This document shows, piece by piece, positions 9,271-19,279 of a stretch of 64,000 nucleotides of DNA. The translations under genes and the position numbers were made by a program. Under the pieces are notes generated by a model. The model did no database searches. It saw nothing but the letters and a program-made list of their open reading frames with translations, and was not told the DNA's origin. The stretch comes from Agrobacterium larrymoorei (GTDB lineage Bacteria; Pseudomonadota; Alphaproteobacteria; Rhizobiales; Rhizobiaceae): the NCBI RefSeq assembly GCF_005145045.1, contig NZ_CP039692.1, positions 62,001 to 126,000 on the forward strand, written 5' to 3'. Every line of letters begins with the position of its first letter. Within the stretch, counting starts at the first letter, position 1.

Positions 9271-10367
9271 GGGGCACTCACTGGGATGGCTATGGTTACG
9301 GAGAGCCCGCTCAATGAATGCTCCCAGCTGACCGTGCAGCCAAGTTGACTGCTGAGCCGGGATATTATCTTCTGGCTGAGCGGGATCATCTGGTCTTGAG
9401 GAGTCTTATCGGCCACTCGGTTCGCGATGCCGATCGCGATTAGCTGCTCACTCTTCGATATCTGTAAGCTGATCGATTTGAGGGGCACATAAGGGTCAAA
9501 TAGGTGAAGAAGAATCTCGTTGATGAGAAGCCCGAAAGACGTTGCCTGTTCTGAAGGAAGCGAAACCGTTTGCACGTCGCAATGAAGGTGGACCTCTTCA
9601 TATCGGCTGGCGGCGATGGCATCTTGAACTATGTTTGTGACGTATGAAGACACCTCAAAGTGCCGGACGTCTTCCGATTGGTAAAGACGCCGATGCACGG
9701 CCGCCATAGCATCGACACGCTCCATAGTGGACCGTAGTGCCTTGCGGACATTTGCATCGTCTGAATCCCTCATCTGCATGCGTAGCAGAGAACCGATGAC
9801 TGAGAGATTGTTTTTTACCCGGTGATCGACTTCGTGCAGGAGCAACGCCTGCGCCTGAACCGATGCTTCCAGATCAGCAGTTCGAACTCGTACTTCGTGC
9901 TCAACCTGCTCTTTCTGATCAACGATTTTCTGTTGCGCGTCCACGCGGCGGCTGACATCCAGTTGCGACGCGAAAAAGAACTTTATGTCGCCGTTTCCGC
10001 TGCGCACCGGGCTGAGATAGAGGGCATTCCAGAACTTGCTTCCATCTTTCCGGTAATTGAGAATGTCAACCGAGACATCATCACCGATTTCCACGGCGCG
10101 CCGAACTTTGGCAACCGTTTCAGGGTCGGTATCATCGCCTTGCAAGAAGCGGCAGTTTTGTCCGATGCACTCGTCTCGATCGTAACCTGTTAGGTCTTGA
10201 AAAGCCTCGTTGACAAATACGATCGGGTTATCGATCTGGTTTGGATCTGTGATGACCATCGGCATGCGTGTGGCACGGACTGCGGCCGCAAACGGATCGC
10301 CCCTTCCATGCTCTGCATGCAGCATGTCGGTGAGTTCCCAGTCGTATCTCTGTTCCATACTCACCAC
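9267..10367 (-). CDS. LOV-domain histidine kinase (LovK-like, HisKA_2)
   Basis: 366-aa soluble kinase. The LOV domain (about 24-140) carries GQNCRFLQ with Cys72 as the expected flavin-adduct residue. It is followed by a coiled linker (QKIVDQKEQVEHEVRVRTADLEA, split here only for description) and a HisKA_2 dimerisation/phospho-acceptor region with His182 in EVDHRVKNNL, then an HATPase domain. The catalytic domain looks divergent: the N-box reads LLINEILLHLF rather than a canonical E-x-x-x-N. GTG 10367 is the longest start and ATG 10358 is also plausible. The gene overlaps the response-regulator gene by 4 nt. It is a second LOV kinase with an N-terminus strikingly similar to that at 7350. Confidence 0.9.
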   Translation of the reverse strand: MVSMEQRYDWELTDMLHAEHGRGDPFAAAVRATRMPMVITDPNQIDNPIVFVNEAFQDLTGYDRDECIGQNCRFLQGDDTDPETVAKVRRAVEIGDDVSVDILNYRKDGSKFWNALYLSPVRSGNGDIKFFFASQLDVSRRVDAQQKIVDQKEQVEHEVRVRTADLEASVQAQALLLHEVDHRVKNNLSVIGSLLRMQMRDSDDANVRKALRSTMERVDAMAAVHRRLYQSEDVRHFEVSSYVTNIVQDAIAASRYEEVHLHCDVQTVSLPSEQATSFGLLINEILLHLFDPYVPLKSISLQISKSEQLIAIGIANRVADKTPQDQMIPLSQKIISRLSSQLGCTVSWEHSLSGLSVTIAIPVSAP

Positions 10368-10617
10368 AAACTGTTCGATAAGGTCAGATTAGAACGCGGT
10401 TTCCCCTTGAATGTTCCTTGGTTCAACAATCGAAGCTAGCGGCATTACGCTGCCATCCCAAAGATCGCCCATGCTCCTATTCGAACCGACAGAGAGTGGC
10501 TCGGGGATCAATAAAATACAGATAGTCGCTGATACTGCGTTTTAGCGACTTTGCGCTGCAGGATAAACAGTGCCAAATACTTGCAAACAGACAGGGGCGA
10601 AATCAACGGATCCTTGT

Positions 10618-13600
10618 TTAGTGCTTTCTCATAGGAGTGAGCTGCGCGAGAACCGCCGCGAGCTCGTCTTTCCGAAAAGGTTTTGTCAGTCGAGGGAGGT
10701 CTGCATCAACACCTGTGTTGTCGGAATAGCCCGACACTAGTAGGACGGGGGTACCAGGCTTGGTGGCCCTGACTTCTCGAGCCAGATCCGTTCCACTGAT
10801 GCCCGGCATCAGGTGGTCGGTCACGAGTAGGTCGAACCGATGGCCCGACGTGACGAGCTGAAGTGCCTCCTCGCCCGAAGCGACTTCAATGACCTCATAG
10901 CCGAGGTCGACCAGCATATCCGACGTGACCATCCTCACAAGGTCTTCGTCATCAACTAGAAGAACGATGCCACAGGTTCTTGGTATCTCTGGAGGTCCGG
11001 CGACGGTGTTCGCTTCCGTGAAAGCTGCCGTGCTCAACGGCAGCCACAGCTCGACATTGGTTCCTATGCCTCGCTCACTCTGGATGGTGAGTGCGCCGCC
11101 TAGCTGGGACGCTAGCCCATGCACCATTGAGAGACCGAGCCCTGTGCCCTTTCCAACGCCCTTTGTCGAGAAGAATGGCTCGACTGCGCGTAAAAGCGTC
11201 GCCTCATCCATGCCTGCCCCCGTATCGGCGACGGACATGCAAATATAATTACCCGCACGCAGCTTGGAGCGATGACCAACTGAAACGGTCTCTGCTTTGG
11301 TCGAAATCCGGAGCGTTCCACCGCTCTCCGCCATCGCGTCCCGGGCATTAACCGCAAGATTAAGAAGAGCCATTTCGACTTGGTTTGGATCGGCATTCAC
11401 CATCGGCAGATGTTCAGGAATTTCGACAAGAACCTTGATCTGGGGGCCAGTAGTACTCGCGATGAGGTCATCCATTCCGGCAATGAGTTTAGCCAAATCG
11501 ACAGGAACCGACTGAAGCGGCTGACGCCGGGCGAAAGCGAGTAGACGCTGAACCAGAATCTTCGCGCGTTCGGCCGATTGAACTGCTCCGGCAATGAGAC
11601 GTTGCTCGCGCTCGTTTCCCAGACCTCTTCGTTGAAGCATGTCCAGGCTGCCGACAATGGGCGTCAGAAGATTGTTGAAGTCATGCGCCACGCCACCGGT
11701 CAGTTGGCCCATCGCCTCCATTTTCTGCGATTGCCTGAGCGCCTCCTGCGCTGCCTCCAGCTCCGCCTGGCGTGACTTCTCATCGGTTACATCGCGTGTG
11801 ATAGAATATAGCTTCCCGCCTTCGCGCACTGCGACCCAGGATAGCCAGCGCCAGCCGCCAGCCGTCGTTCGATATCGGTTCTCGAAGCGTGTTACTGGCT
11901 CACTTATGCGAACACGCTCGATGGCGTCGGCACTTGTTTGAGCGTCATCGGGATGGAGGAATTGCGTGTATGGTCGACCTTCTACCTCGCCCGGCGCCCA
12001 TCCAAGAGCCGTGGTCCAAGCAGGATTTACCGTGTCGAATGTTGCGTCGTCCAAATTAATCACGGAAAGCAAATCCAGGCTATGTCTCCAGATCTGGTCG
12101 CGCTCCGCACTGGTCTCTGCCACCCGCCGCTCCAGCGTATCATTGAGCTCACGCAGTTGATCCTCGGCACGTGCACGCTCGATCGCGGCTCTAACACGCT
12201 CGCCGACCCCACGAAACAAGCCTTCTTCAGACGGAGTCCAGGCACGCGCCCTGTTGCTTTGCAAGGCCAGCAAGCTGACCCAATGCTCGTTCTCAAACAA
12301 GACGACATCAAGGTAAGCACCGACCTGCCTCGCCTTCAATCCGGCCCGCGCATCGCTATTGAATCTTGGATCTGCACCAACGTCCTCTACCTTGACGACC
12401 GGACATTCATGGTAGGCGCGTAGCAACTCCGGTCCGAACGCCGTGAGATCGTGCTCGCCCACGATCGAGTCGACACCGAGCGTGTAGTCGCGCTCGATCC
12501 TCATGATGTTACCGAAATATTCTGCGTAAAAAACCCGGCTTAGATCGAACCGCTCACCAAGTCGCTTGACCGCCACCGAAGCGATCTCATTCGGCGTCTC
12601 AAGCGACCGCATCGTGTCTGAGATCGATAGGAGAAATGCTTGCCGGGCTTCACTCTCGCGAAGAGCCGCTTCCGTACGTCTGCGCTCTGTCGCTGTTGCG
12701 AGCTGGGCGGCCAGCGCACTCAGCGCTTCAACCTCTCTTGGCGAAAAGGCTTTACCCTTACGACCAAACGAAACCGTGCCAAGCAGATCCTCGCCAGCGA
12801 ACAGTGGCGCACTGAAACACGTATCGAGACCAAGTCTTCTCGCCGTTACAGCATAAGCTGAGTGGGATGTCTGGATGTCGGTCACGTGCATTGCCGTGCG
12901 ATTGACCGCAACGATCCCGCATACGGTCTCGCCGAACTCGATCTGCTGCGCAGCTAGCTCCTGCTCTGGTGTAAGCCCTGCAGCTGCGACGAACTTCAAC
13001 GCCCCACCAGCACAGCTATAATGAAATGCCACGTCGAGACCAAACTCATCTGCAACGAGTGACAGTAGCGAACGCACCGCTTCTCTTTGATCTTCTGCGC
13101 CGAGCAGAAGTGTTGATGCTTTGGCCACAAGTGAAAGTCGACGCGCATGCTTTTCGGCTCGTGCTCGCTCGTCCCGCGCTATGGATTCCAATCGCTTGAG
13201 CTCTAGCTGCGCCATGGTCTGCTTGGCGAGCACCTCCAATGCGCGTTTCTGTCGCTCACTGATACCAAGCGGCCGGCTGTTCCGGTCCAAGACGCAAACT
13301 GTGCCCAGCGGCAAGCCGTCGGGGGTCTCCAAGATCGCTCCAGCGTAAAAGCGCAGGCCGTCTTCGACATGGACTAGCGGATTGTCTACGAAGCGATGGT
13401 CAAGGGTGAGATCCGGCACGACGAGCACACCCGGTTGCAGGATCGCATGTTTGCAGATGGACACGTCGAGTGGCAAAGTATCGGTTCCAATGCCGACCTC
13501 TGCCTTGAACCACTGGCGATCGGCGGCGATGAAGTTGACAACGGCGATAGGAGCTTCGAGTATGTCCGCAGCCAGCTTGGCCACATCATCGAACGCGTCT

Positions 13601-13710
13601 TCCCGTCCACTGTCGAGTATTGCGTAGCGCTCAATCGCCGCCAGACGGTCGGCCTCATCCCAATTTGGCACGGGGGATTTAGCGTCCAGGCAAGGTGTGA
13701 GGGTATCCAT
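10618..13710 (-). CDS. Hybrid sensor histidine kinase (GAF-GAF-GAF-PAS-HisKA-HATPase-REC)
   Basis: 1030-aa cytoplasmic hybrid kinase. GAF 1 is about 25-170 (SICKHAILQPGVLVVPDL, GTVCVLD), GAF 2 about 205-345, a third GAF-like domain about 365-515, and a PAS domain about 540-645 (FLHPDDAQTSADAIERV). The HisKA phospho-acceptor is His676 in GGVAHDFNNLL, the ATPase has NLAVNARDAM and GKGTGLGL, and the C-terminal receiver has Asp965 in LLVTDHLMPG. No membrane helices. It is transcribed alone, 250 nt upstream of the LOV kinase. The ligand is unknown; GAF 2 could bind a cyclic nucleotide or chromophore, but nothing visible decides this. Confidence 0.92.
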   Translation of the reverse strand: MDTLTPCLDAKSPVPNWDEADRLAAIERYAILDSGREDAFDDVAKLAADILEAPIAVVNFIAADRQWFKAEVGIGTDTLPLDVSICKHAILQPGVLVVPDLTLDHRFVDNPLVHVEDGLRFYAGAILETPDGLPLGTVCVLDRNSRPLGISERQKRALEVLAKQTMAQLELKRLESIARDERARAEKHARRLSLVAKASTLLLGAEDQREAVRSLLSLVADEFGLDVAFHYSCAGGALKFVAAAGLTPEQELAAQQIEFGETVCGIVAVNRTAMHVTDIQTSHSAYAVTARRLGLDTCFSAPLFAGEDLLGTVSFGRKGKAFSPREVEALSALAAQLATATERRRTEAALRESEARQAFLLSISDTMRSLETPNEIASVAVKRLGERFDLSRVFYAEYFGNIMRIERDYTLGVDSIVGEHDLTAFGPELLRAYHECPVVKVEDVGADPRFNSDARAGLKARQVGAYLDVVLFENEHWVSLLALQSNRARAWTPSEEGLFRGVGERVRAAIERARAEDQLRELNDTLERRVAETSAERDQIWRHSLDLLSVINLDDATFDTVNPAWTTALGWAPGEVEGRPYTQFLHPDDAQTSADAIERVRISEPVTRFENRYRTTAGGWRWLSWVAVREGGKLYSITRDVTDEKSRQAELEAAQEALRQSQKMEAMGQLTGGVAHDFNNLLTPIVGSLDMLQRRGLGNEREQRLIAGAVQSAERAKILVQRLLAFARRQPLQSVPVDLAKLIAGMDDLIASTTGPQIKVLVEIPEHLPMVNADPNQVEMALLNLAVNARDAMAESGGTLRISTKAETVSVGHRSKLRAGNYICMSVADTGAGMDEATLLRAVEPFFSTKGVGKGTGLGLSMVHGLASQLGGALTIQSERGIGTNVELWLPLSTAAFTEANTVAGPPEIPRTCGIVLLVDDEDLVRMVTSDMLVDLGYEVIEVASGEEALQLVTSGHRFDLLVTDHLMPGISGTDLAREVRATKPGTPVLLVSGYSDNTGVDADLPRLTKPFRKDELAAVLAQLTPMRKH

Positions 13711-14163
13711 GAGAGGAAGCTTTCCAATTCCGTCATTCTAAAGCCCGCGCCCAATCGATGAAGCACACGGCAGAACGCTGTTTGTCGTCAGTGACCGATG
13801 AGCGTGTTTGTAGCGTATTCTTAGACGCTAAGCTAAGCGAATACCATAGGTGTATCAGCGGCAATCAAGAAGTCCTCCACCAACAAATACACAGGACTCG
13901 AAAGAGTGCTTTGCTTGCCCTTCGGAAGAAGCGAATAGCGCGAGGTAATAGTCGACGGCTGCAGGCACAGACATCAGGCGCTGCCTAGGTAGGTGGCCCT
14001 CTGGGCGGAGCGAAATCAGTATATGACAACGTTCGTCGCAAAGCTTCAAGAAACTCTCACCTCCGGCACGACGTCTGAAACGCTCAAGCAAGCCTGAACA
14101 TGACGTTTTTCTACGTGGTTACTTCGTCGCAAATTTTTGTGATAACTCGAAAGCCGCAAGGGA
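13711..14163. other. Gene-free stretch
   Basis: About 450 nt between the start of the hybrid kinase gene and the 3' end of the AI-2E-family gene. Short frames on both strands show no family resemblance. The right part is AT-richer. No repeat, RNA gene or clear terminator was recognised. Confidence 0.5.
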
Positions 14164-16110
14164 TTACGCGACCATCGGATTGAGTTTGCCCTCTCGAGCC
14201 CGCCCGATCCGTTTCGGAACCCTAATCGCAACCGCGTCTCCGTCTGAAAGAGCTCCACGGACTCCGTCCGCAATGCTTGCCGCAACGAAGTCGGCATCGA
14301 TATCCTGCGCAGAGACGACGCTGTCCTTGTCACCATCAATACCTGGCATGACGACACCCACCCGCAGCGACAGCTTTTGGCGCTTGAGGCGCCGGACCAC
14401 TTGGCGGGCATGGGCCTTGGACCCGCCGTTCAAAAACGCGATGACGACGGTGTCGACGTCGGTGAGCTGAAGCAGGTTGATGGTTGCGCCGCTAACCATT
14501 AAATGCTCGGCTTGAGTGACGGTCGCACCTTCGATAGCCAGAACCTGTGCAATCATCGAGGCAGCAGCGTCGTCCATCGCGCCCCTGCCACCGATGCACA
14601 GGACCGCCTTAGGTTTAACTTTCGGCATTTTGAGGCTTTCGGTCACGTCTCCGGCGACTGTCTGGTCCTCTGCCGGGGCGCCTAGTTCCGCCTCTTCATC
14701 AAGGGCAATCTCTGCCAGGTTGCCGATCAGTGTCTGGGTCGTGGATGCAAACAAAGCAATCTGCGCGTCCGTCATCACACCTCTCTGACGGTCCAACTCA
14801 CCCAGCTTCAAAGCCGGGAATCCCACCTGCTCATAATAGTCGACAAGATCCTCAGCTTCGAGAAAATCTTCGGCGTTATCGGTCGCTTCGTTTGGGTCTC
14901 CGGCAAGAAGTCTTTGATAGAGCTTTTCGTGTGGTTTCAGGACCGGTTCGTTTCCAAGAAGAACGTCCAGAAAGCTGAACTGTGGGACATACCGCCCAAG
15001 CACGACGAGGCAAACGGTCAGGGGTGTGGATAACATCAAACCGACAGGTCCCCAAAGCCACGACCAAAAGATCGCTGAAACGATGATCGCAAGTGGAGAG
15101 AGGCCCGTATGGCTACCGTAAAGCCAAGGCTCAACGACGTTGTTGCTGACCAGTTCCGTAACTATGAAGAGCGCTGCCACCCACGCCACCAACGACCATC
15201 CGGGCGCAATCGCTAGCGCCAGGAATAGAGGCAGGATCATGCCTATCACCGGACCGATGTATGGGACAAACCGCAGAACGAGCGTTAGCAGACCCCAAAG
15301 GATGGCGTTCGGAATACCCAGTAGCCACAGGCCGATCGCGATCGGAAGGGCATACAGTGTGTTTACGACAAGCTGCATCAGCAGATACTTGCCAACTCGT
15401 TTTCCGGCATCCTGGAGCGCCGCCGTCGTTCGGTGCAGATCGCCCAGCCCCACAAGACGGATGAACCGGTCGCGTAACTCTTCGCGCTCAAGCAGCATGA
15501 AGATTACCAGAACGATGACAAGACCAGCCGTCGCAAATGGGCTTATCAGCGGTAGGATGAAATTACCGAGCGTTTGGACCGGGTTAGACCGCGTGACGAT
15601 TTCGACGGGCATCGGGTCACGTCTGGAGGATTGCAAGGCTGCGTCTTCTTTGCTCTCTTCGGCAGTGTCCTGCATCTCCGAGCCGATACGCTCGACGACC
15701 TTGCTAATATGCTCAAGCACGCCGTTACCGGAGCCGGTCTGGCTCATCGCCTGCACCTTCACGACGATGTTGCGCTGATATGTCGGGACGTTGTCCGCCA
15801 AATTGGCAACCTGTCCGGCAACGATGAAGCCGAAGGCTGCAATGACCAAAAATGCGCTCGCAACCGCCATAAGAACGGCTGCGATCTTTGGCACGCGGCG
15901 CTTGCGCAAAAAGCTAACGATCGGGGCAAGCGTGAAAGTCAGCAACAATGCGAGCGCGAGCGGAATGAACACTTCTTGCCCGACATACAGAATGACCGCG
16001 ACGCCGATGAGAATGATGATGGTCCGACCCGAGAGGGTGTATGCCGTGAGCGCGCCCGATCTATTCGGAATTGCTGCTCCTGCGAGTGCATTTTTCTCAA
16101 TATCGCTCAC
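14164..16110 (-). CDS. AI-2E family transporter (PerM-type) with long soluble C-terminal domain
   Basis: 648-aa membrane protein. Residues about 30-370 match the UPF0118/AI-2E exporter family: paired N-terminal helices (IIILIGVAVILYVGQEVFIP, LALALLLTFTLAP), then PFATAGLVIVLVIFMLLEREELRDR, and the conserved GIPNAILWGLLTLVLRFVPY/IG region. Family members are usually near 350 aa; here about 270 residues of soluble sequence follow. They include a segment with alternating strands and helices (KAVLCIGGRGAMDDAAASMI...TVVIAFLNGG...LRVGVVMPG) that looks Rossmann-like. Start chosen at GTG 16110 (GGGGGA 4 nt upstream); TTG 16122 is possible. The transported compound is unknown. Confidence 0.85.
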   Translation of the reverse strand: MSDIEKNALAGAAIPNRSGALTAYTLSGRTIIILIGVAVILYVGQEVFIPLALALLLTFTLAPIVSFLRKRRVPKIAAVLMAVASAFLVIAAFGFIVAGQVANLADNVPTYQRNIVVKVQAMSQTGSGNGVLEHISKVVERIGSEMQDTAEESKEDAALQSSRRDPMPVEIVTRSNPVQTLGNFILPLISPFATAGLVIVLVIFMLLEREELRDRFIRLVGLGDLHRTTAALQDAGKRVGKYLLMQLVVNTLYALPIAIGLWLLGIPNAILWGLLTLVLRFVPYIGPVIGMILPLFLALAIAPGWSLVAWVAALFIVTELVSNNVVEPWLYGSHTGLSPLAIIVSAIFWSWLWGPVGLMLSTPLTVCLVVLGRYVPQFSFLDVLLGNEPVLKPHEKLYQRLLAGDPNEATDNAEDFLEAEDLVDYYEQVGFPALKLGELDRQRGVMTDAQIALFASTTQTLIGNLAEIALDEEAELGAPAEDQTVAGDVTESLKMPKVKPKAVLCIGGRGAMDDAAASMIAQVLAIEGATVTQAEHLMVSGATINLLQLTDVDTVVIAFLNGGSKAHARQVVRRLKRQKLSLRVGVVMPGIDGDKDSVVSAQDIDADFVAASIADGVRGALSDGDAVAIRVPKRIGRAREGKLNPMVA

Positions 16111-16570
16111 GGGATCCCCCAAATTGAGTGACTTGCCGCAAATTCCGGCGCGGAGGTAAATGCATCAGGGATAAAACTGATCGCGCTCCCACTAAAAAAT
16201 TTTGCGTCGGAATAAAAACCGAGGCGTCACACTGTGTTTGAGTTGAAAAGCGCTCGATCTGTGCTGTAGGAAATTGGCTCGCTGCGGATTTATCTTCCGT
16301 CCCGTATCGTGCGACGGGTCGTGAGCGTTGCGACTAAACACTCCAATATTCATCGGCTAACTGGATGGCTGGCCGCCTCTCCAGCTTGGCAGTTGGAGTG
16401 AGCCGATGGCTCAGAAACGGGCCTCTGGGTAAGGTGCGAGTGACAGTGGGATCAAATTTCTCAGCTCCTCAACCACACGAGTATAAGCCTGCCTTCTTGA
16501 CCTAATCGGATTTGGACCGCTTACCTTGACGTTTTAACTCATTGAAATATCATATTTTCGTCCTTCATCG
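16111..16570. other. Gene-free stretch
   Basis: About 460 nt between two minus-strand genes. It should hold the promoter of the AI-2E-family gene and the end of the EAL/GGDEF transcript. No convincing small gene, RNA or repeat was seen. Confidence 0.5.
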
Positions 16571-19279
16571 TCAGGTGGCAGCAGATATAATCTTTTCGTT
16601 GCCTCTAAAATTTTGATCGATATCGCCCAAATAGACGACCGCGATCCTCTGGGATGTGGACTTCGCGATATACATGTAGTCGTCGGCTCGCTGGAGTACT
16701 GAATGCGCATTATCCGTTTCACAAAGGATTGTCACGCCCACCGCTGCTCCAGAAGTCACAGTCTGACCGCTTATCGATATTGACTTGAAGACGTTTTGCA
16801 TATGCTGGTAAAGCATCTGCTGCAAACCGATCGCACCAAACTTGTCTGTTTCTATTAACAATGCGAACTCGTCCCCACCAACACGAGCGACAAATTGCGT
16901 CGCAAACTCTGATCGCAGTCTCGATGAAATAACCCTAAGGACTTCGTCACCCACAAGATGTCCAAGCGTGTCATTGATTGCCTTGAACCCGTTCAGATCC
17001 ATGTAGGCGAGTGCCAACACGTCGTGTGGGCCTCGTGCCTGGGCGATCCGTTGCAGCAGTACCTCATCGAAATAGGCACGGTTCGGCAGACCGGAAAGTG
17101 CATCCGTTCTCGCTGAAACCTTTAGAGCATTTTCGGCCTCGCGTTGTTGTCGCACGCGCTCTGAAACATCCACGATGATTTCAAGGTCGAAAGACGTTCC
17201 ATTGATTGTGGTTCTCTGGGCCGAAATCAAGGTTGGAACTTTGCTTCCGTCGGCGCGGACAATATCGACCTCTTCCAGTTCATAATATCCCTGATCAAGT
17301 AACAGTTGATGACGTCGATTGCGGTCTGTGTTGTCGATTGCGGAGCCTGCATCGAGCAACGTCTTACCCCTGATTTGCTCCCAGGAGCGTCCGGTCATCT
17401 TCAGATAAGCCGCGTTCACCTTGACATAACGGGACATCCTTGTGTCGCTGGTCGTAATCGACATCGCAATCGGCGCGCCTTCAAACATCCGCATCAGCAT
17501 CGATACATAATGCGATCGCGACAGGCCGTCGTGCGGTTCGCTTTTCTGGTATACTTTAGCTGGCCGTTCAATCTGCTGGTCGTAGTTATTGTCTGCGCAG
17601 ATGAACGTTACGTCATGCGAGCGATCCTGTGGCGAAGCGCCGACGTTCTCAAGCCTCAATAACTGATCCCGAAGACTTTGTTGGGCAGCCATTTCCGTGA
17701 TTACGCCGTACCATTTTATGATTTTGCCGTCCGGACCGTGATGAGGTTTGGCGCGACTGAGCATCCAGTGGAAGCCGTCGTCGCCAAGCCTCATCCTGAA
17801 CATTGTTTGGAATGGTTTTCCAGACGGTATCCATGCCAGCCACTGTTGCCGGACACGAAGACGATCTTCCGGGTGCATGCGCGCCATCCAGTCCTCGATG
17901 CGCGCGTCCACGTCAATTTTTGAACAGTCGGGGGTGGGTCCCATAAAGTTAACCACTCCAGCCGCATCGCTCGCCCAAGGAATGTTTGGGCTCAGGTCAA
18001 TGCTCCACCGCTGATGATCCTCTGTCTGTGACAGAAGCGTTTCGAGAGTCTTGTAACCGGTAACGTCCACTGCGGTGACGGATATTCCGATGGCAACACC
18101 ATCGTCATCGTCAACGCGTTGGTTGATGACGAAAAATACTCTATCCGATCCAATGGGTCGGTAATCTTCTATGACAACTGTATCGCCATTCAGAACCTTT
18201 ACGAGATCACTTGTCACCCTATCAGCCTCGTGCGCTGGCATGAAAGAATGGACCGTGTGGCCGATCATGTCATCGGGTGACAAGGCAAACATGGCCGAAA
18301 ATCGGGGATTGACGCTGGTGTGGACGAAGTTCGTGTCCAGAAGACAGAGACCGATCGGTGAAGCAGTGTAAAGAGCGTCGAGTTGATGCACGCGATGAAA
18401 GAGTTGTGCAGGCGGCTTGCGCTTGGACAGATCTCCGACCAAGCGTCTCTCAATGAGTTTGCCGGTTTCCAGGGCGTTCTCAGCCTTTCCAAATAGCCAA
18501 CCCTGACCAAGATCGCAGCCCATCCGGCGCAAAAGAGTTGCCTGTTCTTCTGTTTCCACGCCCTCTGCGACGACGGTCATTCCAAGGCTCTGACCAAGGC
18601 CAATAACCGATGCGATAATCTTTCTGCTACCACTATCGACTGTCATAGACCTCACAAAACTCATGTCGATCTTAAGTTTGTTGAAGGGAAAAGCGTGCAA
18701 CTGGGTCAAACTTGCAAAACCAGTCCCGAAATCGTCAAGAGCAAGCCCTATGCCTGAGGCCTTGAGTGAAGCAATCGTTGCGTGGACAGACGGGTCATTC
18801 TCTAGCAGCGCGCTTTCTGTGATTTCGACGTGAACTCGATGAACCGGAAATCCACTCGAGCGGACGGTGCGCAGAATTCTCGTTGACAGTTCGTGGTCAT
18901 GAAACTGCACTGGAGAGATGTTGATAGCAAGGACGAACGATCCTTGCCAGCTTAATGCAATGACACATGCTTCTCGCAATATCTTGTCTGTCAGATCGCC
19001 GATCAGTCCGCACTGTTCAGCCAATGGAATGAACTGAGTGGGAGAAATCGCGCCTGCAATGGGGTCTGTCCAACGAGCAAGAATTTCAAAAGCCACGATA
19101 GCGCCAGATTGCAGATCAACGATCGGCTGAAATGCAGGCCATATTTCACCGCGCGACAGCGCACTTTGCAGCAACTCGGCGGATAGTTTATGGGTCTGAC
19201 AACAGTCATCCTTCGGCCCTCTTGAGCGTGCGACAACCGAGCCGTTGCTGCGAAGATGCTTGTTCCAAGGAAATATCAT
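16571..19279 (-). CDS. EAL-PAS(x3)-GGDEF cyclic-di-GMP protein
   Basis: 902-aa signalling protein with the unusual order EAL first, GGDEF last. EAL (about 40-280) keeps key motifs: EILARW in place of EALxRW, AINISP, VEITES, LDDFGTG, KIDMSFV, AEGVET and QGWLFGKA, so phosphodiesterase activity is plausible. Three PAS/PAC-like regions follow (about 300-420, 425-540 and 590-725). The C-terminal GGDEF (about 735-900) has an intact RVGGDEF motif, so cyclase activity is possible. The RxxD inhibitory site that normally precedes it is absent. No membrane helices. Start at ATG 19279 with AGG upstream; GTG 19288 is an alternative. Confidence 0.92.
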   Translation of the reverse strand: MIFPWNKHLRSNGSVVARSRGPKDDCCQTHKLSAELLQSALSRGEIWPAFQPIVDLQSGAIVAFEILARWTDPIAGAISPTQFIPLAEQCGLIGDLTDKILREACVIALSWQGSFVLAINISPVQFHDHELSTRILRTVRSSGFPVHRVHVEITESALLENDPSVHATIASLKASGIGLALDDFGTGFASLTQLHAFPFNKLKIDMSFVRSMTVDSGSRKIIASVIGLGQSLGMTVVAEGVETEEQATLLRRMGCDLGQGWLFGKAENALETGKLIERRLVGDLSKRKPPAQLFHRVHQLDALYTASPIGLCLLDTNFVHTSVNPRFSAMFALSPDDMIGHTVHSFMPAHEADRVTSDLVKVLNGDTVVIEDYRPIGSDRVFFVINQRVDDDDGVAIGISVTAVDVTGYKTLETLLSQTEDHQRWSIDLSPNIPWASDAAGVVNFMGPTPDCSKIDVDARIEDWMARMHPEDRLRVRQQWLAWIPSGKPFQTMFRMRLGDDGFHWMLSRAKPHHGPDGKIIKWYGVITEMAAQQSLRDQLLRLENVGASPQDRSHDVTFICADNNYDQQIERPAKVYQKSEPHDGLSRSHYVSMLMRMFEGAPIAMSITTSDTRMSRYVKVNAAYLKMTGRSWEQIRGKTLLDAGSAIDNTDRNRRHQLLLDQGYYELEEVDIVRADGSKVPTLISAQRTTINGTSFDLEIIVDVSERVRQQREAENALKVSARTDALSGLPNRAYFDEVLLQRIAQARGPHDVLALAYMDLNGFKAINDTLGHLVGDEVLRVISSRLRSEFATQFVARVGGDEFALLIETDKFGAIGLQQMLYQHMQNVFKSISISGQTVTSGAAVGVTILCETDNAHSVLQRADDYMYIAKSTSQRIAVVYLGDIDQNFRGNEKIISAAT

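Noticed and set aside
15140..15778. 212-codon plus-strand frame opposite the AI-2E-family gene
   Set aside because: Antisense shadow; the opposite strand has clear membrane-protein motifs.
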